DNA from: Phenylobacterium sp.
GTDB taxonomy: Bacteria; Pseudomonadota; Alphaproteobacteria; Caulobacterales; Caulobacteraceae
NCBI RefSeq assembly: GCF_030646615.1
Contig: NZ_JAUSLG010000095.1
Coordinates: 1 to 64,000 of the forward strand
Length of the DNA: 64,000 nucleotides
Direction of reading: 5' to 3'
The position numbers and the translations under genes are program-made. A model generated the notes under the pieces. That model searched no databases. It worked only from the letters and a program-made list of their open reading frames with translations, and had not been told where the DNA came from. Position 1 is the stretch's first letter. Each line of letters begins with the position of its first letter. This document shows positions 10,380 through 19,694 of the stretch, one piece after another.

Positions 10380-10952
10380 TCAGAGGGCCGCATCAACGAT
10401 GCGGAAGGCGGTGTGGATCTGGTTGCGCTGCGTTTCCGGGGGCAGGGCGCGCCGGCTGGAGACGCGCAGGCCCTCCAGGAGCAGCATGAGCACGGCCGAG
10501 AGGTCGGCGGCCTTCTGTGGCGAACATCCAGTCTTCAGAAGGCTGGCCTCGAAGGCGGCCTGCACCTGCGCCAGATGGGCGCTGGCCCGTTGACTCAGGG
10601 CGTCATCCACCCCGGCCATCTCCAGGCTGGTGTTAACCAGGAGGCAGCCCCAGTGGGACTCGCCGTCGCCCATGCGCCCCAGGCCCATCTCGAAGAACCG
10701 CTTCAGGCCGTCCAGCGGCGGGCTCGTCTCCAGGGTCCCGTTCAGGAAGTTCAGGGTCCGCTCGGCGAACAGGTCCAGGCATTCCAGGAACAGGCCGCGC
10801 TTGTCGCCGAAGGCCGCGTAGAAGCTGCTCCGGCTGATCTCCATGGCGGCCAGCAGGTCTGAGAGCGAGGCGGCCTGGTAGCCCCGGCGCCAGAACAGGA
10901 GCAGGGCGCGATCGCGGGCGAGGGTTCGGTCGAATTCCACGGGACGGGCCAT
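10380..10952 (-). CDS. TetR/AcrR family transcriptional regulator
   Basis: N-terminal HTH GYQAASLSDLLAAMEISRSSFYAAFGDKRGLF. Confidence 0.92.
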   Translation of the reverse strand: MARPVEFDRTLARDRALLLFWRRGYQAASLSDLLAAMEISRSSFYAAFGDKRGLFLECLDLFAERTLNFLNGTLETSPPLDGLKRFFEMGLGRMGDGESHWGCLLVNTSLEMAGVDDALSQRASAHLAQVQAAFEASLLKTGCSPQKAADLSAVLMLLLEGLRVSSRRALPPETQRNQIHTAFRIVDAAL

Positions 10953-10967
10953 GGGAGATAGTTCTGA

Positions 10968-10977
10968 ACCGATCGGT
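10968..10977. promoter_or_regulatory. Candidate TetR operator
   Basis: Perfect palindrome ACCGATCGGT (context GAACCGATCGGTCC) 15 bp upstream of the TetR start codon. Confidence 0.5.
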
Positions 10978-11094
10978 CCGGAATTTCAATGGTCCATCGT
11001 GTGGGTGATGTAATGCGCCTAAGATAGATTATCGGAAATTATAGAGGCCGGTTCCGGGCCATCCTTGACTCTGGCGCTCCCGAAGCTGCAAATA

Positions 11095-11109
11095 GAACAA
11101 ATGAGGAAC
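11095..11109. promoter_or_regulatory. Alphaproteobacterial LexA (SOS) box GAAC-N7-GAAC
   Basis: GAACAAATGAGGAAC, reverse complement of GTTC-N7-GTTC, at the imuA start codon. Confidence 0.8.
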
Positions 11110-11898
11110 GAGGCTCCAGAGCGCGATCAGATCGCCGCCCTTCGAGCGCAGCTGGCGACCCTGGAGGGTCCTGGCGGCGGTCGGGTGCGGACGGCGTCTG
11201 AGACTGGGGTTGAGTTCTCGCCGTTCAGCGCGGATTTTCAAGGGCTTCACGACCTCTATGCCGACAGCGTCGCAGACGCCGTGGCCGTTAACGCCTTCAG
11301 CCTGGGCCTGGCTTTGCGGACCGCGGCTGGTCGTCCCATCGTCTGGGGGCTGCACGACCAGATGGCCAACGAGGCCGGCCGGCCCCATGGCCCGGGCCTG
11401 CAGGAGATGGGGATCGATCCGGCGGGCCTGCTGCTCGTCCGGGGTCGCGACATGAAGGCCCTGCTGGCCGTGGGCGAAGACGCCCTGCGCAGTCCCGCCG
11501 TGGGCGCGGTGCTGCTGAGCGCCTGGGGCGAGGCCAAGGCCCTGAGCCTGACGGCCAGCCGGCGCCTGGCCCTGGCGGCCGAGACCGGCGGCGGGGCGCT
11601 GTTCCTGGCGCGGGCAGGCGCGGCTCCGGCGCCCAGCGCAGCCGAGACCCGCTGGGCGATCCGGGCTGTCGCCTCACGGCCCCTGGAGGCCGGCGCGCCG
11701 GGGCATCCATCCTTTCTGGCCACGCTGCTGCGGCGGCGCAGCGGCGGCGGTGAAACCAAGACCTGGCCCATGGAGTGGGATCGTGACCACCGATCGTTCC
11801 GCCCGCCGGCGCCGCTATCTGGCGATCTGGTTCCCCTGGCTGCCCACAGAACGGCGCCTGCGTCAGGCTCAAGCCCAGCCCCAAGACGGGTCGCCTGA
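11101..11898 (+). CDS. imuA: ImuA (SulA/RecA-like mutasome component)
   Basis: Position directly upstream of imuB/dnaE2; LSAWGEAKALSLTASRRLALAAETGGGALFLARAGA typical of ImuA; start set at the internal ATG. Confidence 0.85.
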   Translation: MRNEAPERDQIAALRAQLATLEGPGGGRVRTASETGVEFSPFSADFQGLHDLYADSVADAVAVNAFSLGLALRTAAGRPIVWGLHDQMANEAGRPHGPGLQEMGIDPAGLLLVRGRDMKALLAVGEDALRSPAVGAVLLSAWGEAKALSLTASRRLALAAETGGGALFLARAGAAPAPSAAETRWAIRAVASRPLEAGAPGHPSFLATLLRRRSGGGETKTWPMEWDRDHRSFRPPAPLSGDLVPLAAHRTAPASGSSPAPRRVA

Positions 11899-13363
11899 GA
11901 CCCCGCTGCCCCCTGTCGCCCTGCCGATTGTTCTGGTCGAGAAGGTCAAGGGCGCCCTGCGACTGGCGGCGGTGGACCCGGCCGCAGCGAAGGCCGGCCT
12001 GTCGCCGGGCCTGACCCTGGCCGACGCCCGGGCGCGGGTCCCGGCCTTGCGCACCCTGCCCCATCGCCCCGACGCCGACGCCGCCCTGCTCGCCCGGGTG
12101 CTGGAGGATTTCGACCGCTTCACCCCGATGATCGCGCTGGATCGGCCCCATGGCCTGGTGCTGGACATCACCGGCTGCGCCCACCTGTTCGGCGGCGAGG
12201 CGGGTCTGGTCGAGGCGGTGGAGAGCCGCGCCAAGCGTATCGGCCTGCAGATCCACGCCGCTCTGGCCGATACGCCCCAGGCGGCCCGGGCCCTGGCGCG
12301 CTTTGGTCCGGCGCGGATCTTCACCGCCCCGGCGGCCCGCGACAGCCTGCGGCGCCTGCCGGTGGCGGCCCTGGAGATGTCGCAGCCTGAAGAAAGCGCC
12401 CTGCGACGGGCGGGCCTGAAGCGGCTGGGCGACCTGGATGACCGCCCCAGGGCGCCCCTGGCCGCCCGGTTCGGCGCAGGCTTTCCCGCCCGGCTGGCGC
12501 GCATCCTCGGGGACGAGGACATCCGCATCACCCCGCACCGCGCCGCGGCGCCCATTGTCGTGGACCGGGTCTTCTTCGAGCCGATCTCCAATCCCGACTA
12601 TGTGGAGCAGGTTCTGGCCGACCTGCTGGACGAGGCGTCCGACCGCCTGGATCAGCTGGGCCATGGGGGCCGGGCCTTTGCCGTCGACTTCTATCGGGTC
12701 GATGGCGAGGTGCGCCGGGTCGCGGTGCGCACCGGCCGCCCGACCCGGGACCCGCCGAGCCTGGTCCGACTGTTTCGCGAACGGCTGGGCGCCCTGGCCA
12801 ATCCCCTCGATCCCGGCTTCGGATTCGACCAGATGCGCCTGTCGGTCCTGGTCACCGAAGTCCTGGCGCCGACCCAGCGGGGCCTGGAAGGCGACCGGCC
12901 CACCGACGAGGATTTCAGCCGCCTGATCGACCGGCTGACCGCCAGGCTGGGGCCGCAGGCGGTGCTGCGGTTCGAGGCGGTGGGCTCGCATATTCCCGAA
13001 CGGGCCGGACGCCTTGTTTCGGCTAGCGCAGGCGCCGGCCAGGCGCCGTGGCCGGAGCGGACGCCCGAGGCCCCGCCCCTGCGGCCCCTGCAGATGTTCC
13101 ATCCGCCCCAGCCGGTGGAGACCCTGGCCGAGGTGCCGGACGGCTCGCCCCTGCGGTTTCGCTGGCGCCGCGTGCTGCATCAGGTGGTGCGCGCCGAGGG
13201 GCCGGAGCGGATCGCCGGCGAATGGTGGCGGGCGCCCGACCAGAAGACCCGGGACTATTACCGGGTGGAGGACAGCGAGGGCCGGCGCTTCTGGCTGTTC
13301 CGCCAGGGCCTGTACGGCGAGGCGCCGGAGCCGCGTTGGTTCATTCACGGCCTCTTTCCATGA
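11783..13363 (+). CDS. imuB: ImuB, Y-family DNA polymerase-like mutasome protein
   Basis: RRYLAIWFPWLPTERRL, VLDITGCAHLFGGEAGL; between imuA and dnaE2; start approximate. Confidence 0.92.
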   Translation: MTTDRSARRRRYLAIWFPWLPTERRLRQAQAQPQDGSPETPLPPVALPIVLVEKVKGALRLAAVDPAAAKAGLSPGLTLADARARVPALRTLPHRPDADAALLARVLEDFDRFTPMIALDRPHGLVLDITGCAHLFGGEAGLVEAVESRAKRIGLQIHAALADTPQAARALARFGPARIFTAPAARDSLRRLPVAALEMSQPEESALRRAGLKRLGDLDDRPRAPLAARFGAGFPARLARILGDEDIRITPHRAAAPIVVDRVFFEPISNPDYVEQVLADLLDEASDRLDQLGHGGRAFAVDFYRVDGEVRRVAVRTGRPTRDPPSLVRLFRERLGALANPLDPGFGFDQMRLSVLVTEVLAPTQRGLEGDRPTDEDFSRLIDRLTARLGPQAVLRFEAVGSHIPERAGRLVSASAGAGQAPWPERTPEAPPLRPLQMFHPPQPVETLAEVPDGSPLRFRWRRVLHQVVRAEGPERIAGEWWRAPDQKTRDYYRVEDSEGRRFWLFRQGLYGEAPEPRWFIHGLFP

Positions 13364-16300
13364 CGCCCGCCTCCTCCGTGGCCTATGCCGAGCTGGCGGC
13401 CACCAGCAACTTCTCCTTCCTGCAGGGCGCCTCCCACCCCAAGGACCTGGTCCTGACCGCCCTGCTGCGCGGCCAGGCCGGGCTGGGCCTGGCCGATCGC
13501 AATACGGTGGCCGGCGTGGTGCGGGCCTGGAGCGCCCTGAACGACCTGCGCCGTGATGGCCTGGCGCCGCCGGAGAAGCTGCGGGATGGCGGATCCCCGG
13601 GCGAGGTGGCCTTCCGCGAAGACCCGCTGAACGATCCCAGCCTGTCAGACGAGATCAAGCGCCGGGCCGCAGACTTTCGCCTGATCCTGGGGGCGCGGCT
13701 GGTGTTCAATGACGGAACTCCCGACATCCTGGCCTATCCTGAAAGCCGCGAGGGCTGGGGACGGCTGACGCGGCTGCTGAGTCTGGGAAATCGCCGGGCG
13801 CGCAAGGGGGCCTGCGAGATCGCCCTGCCCGACCTGCTGAACCACCTGGACGGCCTGCTGCTGGTCGTCATGCCCCCGGACCGGCTGGCGGATCTGGAGA
13901 TGGTGCTGCCGCGTCTGGCGCAGGCTTCGCCTGGCGCGCTTTGGCTCTCGGCGGCCATGCTGCGGCGCGGCGATGACCGCCGCCGCCTGGCGCGGCTGCA
14001 GGACCTGGCCGCCTGGAGCGGGGTCCCGCTGCTGGCGGTCAATGACGTCCTCTACCACTCGGCCGAAGAGCGGGACCTGCAGGATGTGGTGACCTGTATC
14101 CGGCACGGCGTGACCATCGAAGCCGCCGGCCGCCTACTGGCGGCCAACGCCGAGCGCTGGCTGAAGCCGCCCGAGGAGATGGCCCGCCTGTTTCGCGACG
14201 CGCCACAGGCCGTGGCCGAAACCCTCAGCCTCCTCGACCGCGTCGCCTTCGACCTCTCGGACCTCCGCTATGAATATCCGGAGGAGCCCATCCCCCCTGG
14301 CTGGAGCCCGCAGGGCTGGCTGGAGGAACTGGTGCAGCGGCGCACCGAGATCCGCTATCCCAAGGGGGCGCCGAAGAAGGTTCAGGATCTGCTGACCAAG
14401 GAACTGGCCTTCATCGGTGAGCGAAGTCTCGCCCCTTACTTCCTGACAATCCAGGATATTGTCCGGGTGGCTGAGGACAAGGGCATCCTCTGCCAGGGGC
14501 GGGGCTCGGCGGCCAATTCGGCGGTCTGCTACGTGCTTGGCATCACCTGCGTCGACCCGGCGACCCACGAATTGCTGTTCGAGCGCTTCCTGTCCTCCAA
14601 CCGCAACGAGCCCCCCGATATCGATGTCGATTTCGAGCATGAGCGGCGCGAGGAGATCATCCAGCACATCTATGAGCGCTATGGCCGCCACCGGGCGGGC
14701 ATCGCCGCCACGGTCATCCGCTACCGTCCCAAGAGCGCCATCCGCGAGGTGGGCAAGGCCCTGGGCCTGACCGAGGATGTCACCGCCCGCCTGGCCGCCA
14801 GCCAGTGGGGCAGCTGGGGGGCGGAGATCGGCGATCGCCATGTGCAGCAGGCGGGCCTCGACCCCGCAAACCCGATGATCGGCCGTGCGGTGGCCATGGC
14901 CACGCGGCTGCTGGGCTTTCCCCGTCACCTCTCCCAACATGTGGGTGGCTTCATCCTGACCCGCGGGCGGCTGGACGACCTGGTCCCCATCGGCAATGCG
15001 GCCATGGCCGACCGCACCTTCATCGAGTGGGACAAGGACGATATCGACGAGCTGGGCCTGATGAAGGTCGATGTGCTGGCGCTCGGCATGCTGACCTGCA
15101 TCCGCAAGGCCTTCGACCTGATCCGCGGCCATTCCGGCGAGGACCGCCAGCTCCACACCATCCCGCAGGAGGATCCGGCGGTCTATGACATGCTGTGCCG
15201 GGGCGACTCCATCGGGGTCTTCCAGGTGGAGAGCCGGGCCCAGATCAACATGCTGCCGCGGCTGAAGCCCCGACGCCTCTATGACCTGGTGATCCAGGTG
15301 GCCATCGTGCGGCCTGGCCCCATCCAGGGGGACATGGTCCATCCCTATCTGCGTCGCCGAAGCGGTCTGGAAACGGTGGAGTATGCCTCCCCAGCGCCGG
15401 AGCATGGCGAGAAGGACGAACTGAAGAACGTCCTCGACCGCACCCTCGGCGTGCCGCTGTTCCAGGAACAGGCCATGAGCGTGGCCATGGTGGCGGCGGA
15501 GTTCTCCGAAGCCGAGGCCAACGGCCTGCGCAAGGCCATGGGCACCTTCCGCGGCGACGGGACCCTGCACACCTATGAGGGCCGCATGGTCAACCGGATG
15601 ATCGCCCGGGGCTATGACCCGGAGTTCGCCCGGCGCTGCTTCGAACAGATCAAGGGGTTCGGCTCCTATGGCTTCCCCGAAAGCCATGCCGCGTCCTTCG
15701 CCCAGCTCGTCTATGTCTCCTCCTGGATCAAGCGGCGCCATCCGGCGGCCTTCGCCTGCGCCCTCCTCAACAGCCAGCCCATGGGCTTCTACGCGCCCGC
15801 CCAGATCGTCCGCGACGCCCAGGAGCACGGAGTGGAGGTGCGGCCCATCGATGTGGCCTTCAGCGGCTGGGACAATCATCTCGAAGGCCCGGCCGACGCG
15901 CCGGCCCTCCGGCTTGGCCTGCGCCAGATCGACGGCTTCCGCGAGGACTGGGCCACCGCCCTGGTGGCGGCCCGCGACGGGCCCCTCCCCGATATCGAGG
16001 TCCTGGCCCGGCGGGCCAACCTGCCGGCCGGCGCCATGCGCAAGCTGGCCGACGCCGACGCCTTTCGCTCGGCAGGGCTGGATCGACGCCAGGCCCTGTG
16101 GGCGGTGCGCCGCCTGCCCGACGACGATCCCCTGCCCCTGTTCGCCGCGGCCCGGGCGCGGGGGGCGCGAGAACTGGGGGCCGAGCCGGACGCCAACCTT
16201 CCGCTCATGCCCCTGGGGGAGCATGTGGCCGCCGACTACCAGACCACGCGGCTTTCCCTGAAGGCGCACCCCATGGGGCTGCTGAGGCCGGTCTTCGCGG

Positions 16301-16734
16301 GCGAAGGGGTGCTGAGCTGCGCGGAAACGACGGCCAGGCGTAGCGGAGCGCCCGCCCGGGTGGCCGGCGTCGTACTGGTGCGCCAGCGACCAGGTAGCGG
16401 CAACGCCATCTTCGTCACCCTCGAAGACGAGACCGGCATCGTCAATGTGGTGCTCTGGGCGCGGATGTTCGAACAGTTCCGCCGCGAGGTCATGGCCGCC
16501 CGCCTGATGGAGGTCGAAGGCCTGGTGGAGAAGAGCCCAGAAGGCGTCGTCCACCTGGTCGCCCGGCGGGTCATCGATCGGACGGCCGAACTGTCACGGC
16601 TTTCGGAAGACCATGAGACCGATATCCAGCTGGCCCGGGCCGATGTGGCGGCCAACCCGCAGCCGCCCCGCCATCCCTCCCATCGCCATCCCAGGGACGT
16701 GAGAATCCTGCCGGGTTCCAGAGACTTCCACTGA
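13360..16734 (+). CDS. dnaE2: Error-prone DNA polymerase DnaE2
   Basis: PHP start YAELAATSNFSFLQGASHPKDL, CQGRGSAANSAVCYVLGIT, PPDIDVDFEHERREEIIQHIYERYGR; ATGA overlap with imuB. Confidence 0.96.
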   Translation: MTPASSVAYAELAATSNFSFLQGASHPKDLVLTALLRGQAGLGLADRNTVAGVVRAWSALNDLRRDGLAPPEKLRDGGSPGEVAFREDPLNDPSLSDEIKRRAADFRLILGARLVFNDGTPDILAYPESREGWGRLTRLLSLGNRRARKGACEIALPDLLNHLDGLLLVVMPPDRLADLEMVLPRLAQASPGALWLSAAMLRRGDDRRRLARLQDLAAWSGVPLLAVNDVLYHSAEERDLQDVVTCIRHGVTIEAAGRLLAANAERWLKPPEEMARLFRDAPQAVAETLSLLDRVAFDLSDLRYEYPEEPIPPGWSPQGWLEELVQRRTEIRYPKGAPKKVQDLLTKELAFIGERSLAPYFLTIQDIVRVAEDKGILCQGRGSAANSAVCYVLGITCVDPATHELLFERFLSSNRNEPPDIDVDFEHERREEIIQHIYERYGRHRAGIAATVIRYRPKSAIREVGKALGLTEDVTARLAASQWGSWGAEIGDRHVQQAGLDPANPMIGRAVAMATRLLGFPRHLSQHVGGFILTRGRLDDLVPIGNAAMADRTFIEWDKDDIDELGLMKVDVLALGMLTCIRKAFDLIRGHSGEDRQLHTIPQEDPAVYDMLCRGDSIGVFQVESRAQINMLPRLKPRRLYDLVIQVAIVRPGPIQGDMVHPYLRRRSGLETVEYASPAPEHGEKDELKNVLDRTLGVPLFQEQAMSVAMVAAEFSEAEANGLRKAMGTFRGDGTLHTYEGRMVNRMIARGYDPEFARRCFEQIKGFGSYGFPESHAASFAQLVYVSSWIKRRHPAAFACALLNSQPMGFYAPAQIVRDAQEHGVEVRPIDVAFSGWDNHLEGPADAPALRLGLRQIDGFREDWATALVAARDGPLPDIEVLARRANLPAGAMRKLADADAFRSAGLDRRQALWAVRRLPDDDPLPLFAAARARGARELGAEPDANLPLMPLGEHVAADYQTTRLSLKAHPMGLLRPVFAGEGVLSCAETTARRSGAPARVAGVVLVRQRPGSGNAIFVTLEDETGIVNVVLWARMFEQFRREVMAARLMEVEGLVEKSPEGVVHLVARRVIDRTAELSRLSEDHETDIQLARADVAANPQPPRHPSHRHPRDVRILPGSRDFH

Positions 16735-16746
16735 AACCTTTGTCTG

Positions 16747-18504
16747 TTACTGAAAGACGCTGGGCGCCAGGGCCGCGGCGGCGCATCTGGCGCTGGGATA
16801 CCGCGTCCGGAACGCCGACCTGAAGCTGCTGTTGAACGATCCGTCCGCCGATAACCGCGCGATCTGGGCGGCCTTGCCCGTCTCGACCCCTTGGAACTCC
16901 GCCAGCAGCAGGACGGGATCACCCCCTTCGACCCGCCCGATGGCGGCGGCCAGGGTATGGGCGCCATTGGCCGGGGCGGCTGAGGGCGGCGCAAAGCCGA
17001 TGGGCCAGAAGGCCGCCCCCGGATCCTGTTCGAACGGCAGCCAGCAGCCCAGGGTCTCGAACCGCGTGCGGACGAAATCGCCGATGACGGCGTTGCCTTC
17101 CAAGGTCTGCTGGACCATCTCGCCCCCCAGGATCCGCCGGCTCGGATCCAGGATGGTGAGGCTTTCCCCAAACGCCGCCTGGCGGGCGAAGGCCGGCACG
17201 GTTTCGGCGCCGTAGGCCGCCACGGTGGCCATCGCCTCAAGGGCGTTGATCATCTGATCCGAGGTCGCCGCCACCCGGGTCGGCGGCGGCTGAATCTCGA
17301 TGGGCGTGGGGATCGTGATCCTCACCCGGGCCAGTTCGACCGCATCCTCCGCCAGGCAATGGGATTTCACCGCCGGCGCCTTGGCGAAGTCGAGTCCGGG
17401 CGGCGTCAGAGTAGGATTGGATTGGGCGACCGCCCACATCACGATGGCGGAATCCACCGCCGACAGGCCCGAGCTTTCCCGCAGCCAGTTGCGCAGGATT
17501 GGGCACTGGGCGTCGAAGGCCTCCAGGGTCTGGGCCTTGGTCAGGCCCTCATAGTTTGTCCCGGCCACCTCTCGCAGATAGGCCCGCACGGTCTTCCCCC
17601 GCCAGAGCACGTCATCCAGGAGCTGGCTGGCGCTGCGACCGGAGAGATCGGGATAGGTGTGGGCCGTGGTGTCGAAGGCCGAGCCCACCGAGATCAGCCG
17701 CACCGACATCCGCGGCTCATTCCCGGTGTCCGGCCGCCAGTCGGCCATGGTTCGCGCAGGCGCGCCCAGATAGACATGGACCACCTTGGCGCCGCCGGTC
17801 TGCGGATCAGCCGAGCCGACCTCGAAGGTTTCGCTATGGCCTGTCTGGATGTCAAAGGACACATGCTCGAGGAAAACAGTCTGCGCTTTCTCACCAAAGG
17901 TCACGGACGCGATACCGGCTGGAACCCCCGCCAGGACGGAAATGGAGCTGGCGGCAGCGAACATCTCCTTCACTCGTGCCGCCTCAAGGGACTTGGTTTT
18001 CCAGCTGATCACCTCGACTGAGGGGCTGGCCCCGCCGGTCACGACCCTCAGCAAGGGCGAGCGAACCGGCGAATTGTTCGATTCCGCGCGGCAGTGGCTG
18101 GCGCTGGAATACCGCGTGATCTGCAGCGGCAGGACCTCAATCTTGGGCTGTGTATTAAGTACGCCAGGATAGCTGATCCGGACCCCCGCCCCCCAGGTGG
18201 TCTTGCGATCGCTGATGTCGCCCCACAGCTGGTGGAGCCGCTGTCGCCAGCCGCGCTTGTCCTGCCCGCAGGAGGCCGCCGCCTGGACATTGGCGGGCTC
18301 GACGACAAGCTGCACATAGCCTGCCTCCCGCGGCTTGTAGTCGGCCGCCTCGATCCGCTCGCTGCTGGGGGACAGCTTGATGCGCTCGCCCAGGAAGGGG
18401 TACCAGCCCGAGACCTCCTGAGCGCTTGCCGCGCCTCCCAGGCTGGCCGCCGCCAGCACGCCGAGCCAAGCCCGCGACGCAAAAGGTCCACAACGCATAT
18501 CCAC
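16747..18504 (-). CDS. Hypothetical exported protein (585 aa), no family recognised
   Basis: Signal peptide WLGVLAAASLGGAASAQ; full-length ORF in an otherwise unexplained interval. Confidence 0.75.
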   Translation of the reverse strand: MDMRCGPFASRAWLGVLAAASLGGAASAQEVSGWYPFLGERIKLSPSSERIEAADYKPREAGYVQLVVEPANVQAAASCGQDKRGWRQRLHQLWGDISDRKTTWGAGVRISYPGVLNTQPKIEVLPLQITRYSSASHCRAESNNSPVRSPLLRVVTGGASPSVEVISWKTKSLEAARVKEMFAAASSISVLAGVPAGIASVTFGEKAQTVFLEHVSFDIQTGHSETFEVGSADPQTGGAKVVHVYLGAPARTMADWRPDTGNEPRMSVRLISVGSAFDTTAHTYPDLSGRSASQLLDDVLWRGKTVRAYLREVAGTNYEGLTKAQTLEAFDAQCPILRNWLRESSGLSAVDSAIVMWAVAQSNPTLTPPGLDFAKAPAVKSHCLAEDAVELARVRITIPTPIEIQPPPTRVAATSDQMINALEAMATVAAYGAETVPAFARQAAFGESLTILDPSRRILGGEMVQQTLEGNAVIGDFVRTRFETLGCWLPFEQDPGAAFWPIGFAPPSAAPANGAHTLAAAIGRVEGGDPVLLLAEFQGVETGKAAQIARLSADGSFNSSFRSAFRTRYPSARCAAAALAPSVFQ

Positions 18505-18597
18505 CTCCCCAGATCGACGGAGAGGATTAAGACCCGCGTTATGCGGGCAGTAAAGCCCTAAGCTGCGCCATGGCTGAACCGCACGCTGAGGTAAGTT

Positions 18598-18990
18598 TCA
18601 GAAGAGGTCGAGATCGCCCTCATCTTCGTCGTGCGCGGTCGCCGGATGACCGGTCGCCGCCGTCTGAATCCGCCGCGCGACCTCTCCAAGTGTGAGACCC
18701 CGCAGGGCGGCCGACAGGTCCAGGGCGCCATCGGCCTGGGGTTGTGCGCCCAGATGATGGGCCAGGGCGCCCAGGGCCGCCAGGTGCTGGCTGAGCAGAT
18801 CCACCGCGTGCAGCTCCTGCATCACCTTCATGCGTTCTTCGGGCGCGACAAGGTGGAGCAGGCCGCCCAGGGCCCCGTCCAGGCGCTGGCAGGCCTCGCC
18901 GGCATGACCGAGCTCTCCGGCCAGCACAGCCAGGGCCTGGGCGGGGCTCACCCAGCTACGCTCTTCATTCACGGCGGCCATTGCGGTCAT
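18598..18990 (-). CDS. Small helical protein of unknown function with acidic C-terminus ending DLDLF
   Basis: Start trimmed to MTAMAAVNEERSWV; C-terminus ATAHDEDEGDLDLF. Confidence 0.6.
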   Translation of the reverse strand: MTAMAAVNEERSWVSPAQALAVLAGELGHAGEACQRLDGALGGLLHLVAPEERMKVMQELHAVDLLSQHLAALGALAHHLGAQPQADGALDLSAALRGLTLGEVARRIQTAATGHPATAHDEDEGDLDLF

Positions 18991-19082
18991 GGATCTCTCC
19001 CCAGGGTCAGACCCAGGGTCGCCCAAATCCGCTTAAGGCGTGGTGAACGCGAGGCGGGCCAGGCCTGCGACCATCTGTCCGC

Positions 19083-19694
19083 CTAGGGTGCGGTCGGCAG
19101 GACGATCTCGCCGGCGACGATGGCCTTCAGAGTCTCAAGATAGAAGCTCGGCTCCAGGGCCGTGATGCGCAGGCCCAGGGTTTCGGCAGTGTCGCCGGGC
19201 TCTACGGGCACGCTCAGGCGAGCGATGGCCGGGCCATGGTCATAGTCGCCGTCGACCACATGGATCACCGCGCCGCTTTCAACCACCCCGGCGGCGATCA
19301 CCGCCTCATGGACGCGGGCGCCGTACATCCCCGCCCCGCCGAACTGTGGCAGAGGGCCGGGATGGATGTTGAGGATACGGCCCGGAAAGGCCGCCAGCAC
19401 CCTGGGTCCCAGCCGCCGCAGATAGCCCGACAGGATGACCAGATCGACACGGGCGTCGGTCAGCGCCTGGGCCAGCTGGTCGTCGGCCGCGTCGGGATCA
19501 TCCCGGGTGGGGATGCAAAGGCTTGTCAGGCCGGCTGTGCGGGCGGCCTCCAGGGCTGGCGCCTGGCGGTTGTTGCTGACGGCGAGCACCCCCTGGGCGG
19601 CCAGTTCGCCGGCTGAGATGGCCGCGAGAATGGCGCGCATGCTGCTGCCGTTGCGAGATGCGAGAAAGGCAAGCCTAAGAGGCTGATCAGTCAA
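19083..19694 (-). CDS. purN: Phosphoribosylglycinamide formyltransferase
   Basis: LAFLASRNGSSMRAIL, VILSGYLRRLG, RILNIHPGPLPQFGGAGMYG. Confidence 0.94.
   Translation of the reverse strand: MTDQPLRLAFLASRNGSSMRAILAAISAGELAAQGVLAVSNNRQAPALEAARTAGLTSLCIPTRDDPDAADDQLAQALTDARVDLVILSGYLRRLGPRVLAAFPGRILNIHPGPLPQFGGAGMYGARVHEAVIAAGVVESGAVIHVVDGDYDHGPAIARLSVPVEPGDTAETLGLRITALEPSFYLETLKAIVAGEIVLPTAP

Noticed and set aside
11297-13348. 683-aa minus-strand ORF
   Set aside because: Antisense to imuA/imuB; shadow ORF.
14134-16554. 806-aa minus-strand ORF
   Set aside because: Antisense to dnaE2; long shadow ORF from GC-rich codon bias, no domain motifs, low-complexity His/Gly/Gln composition.
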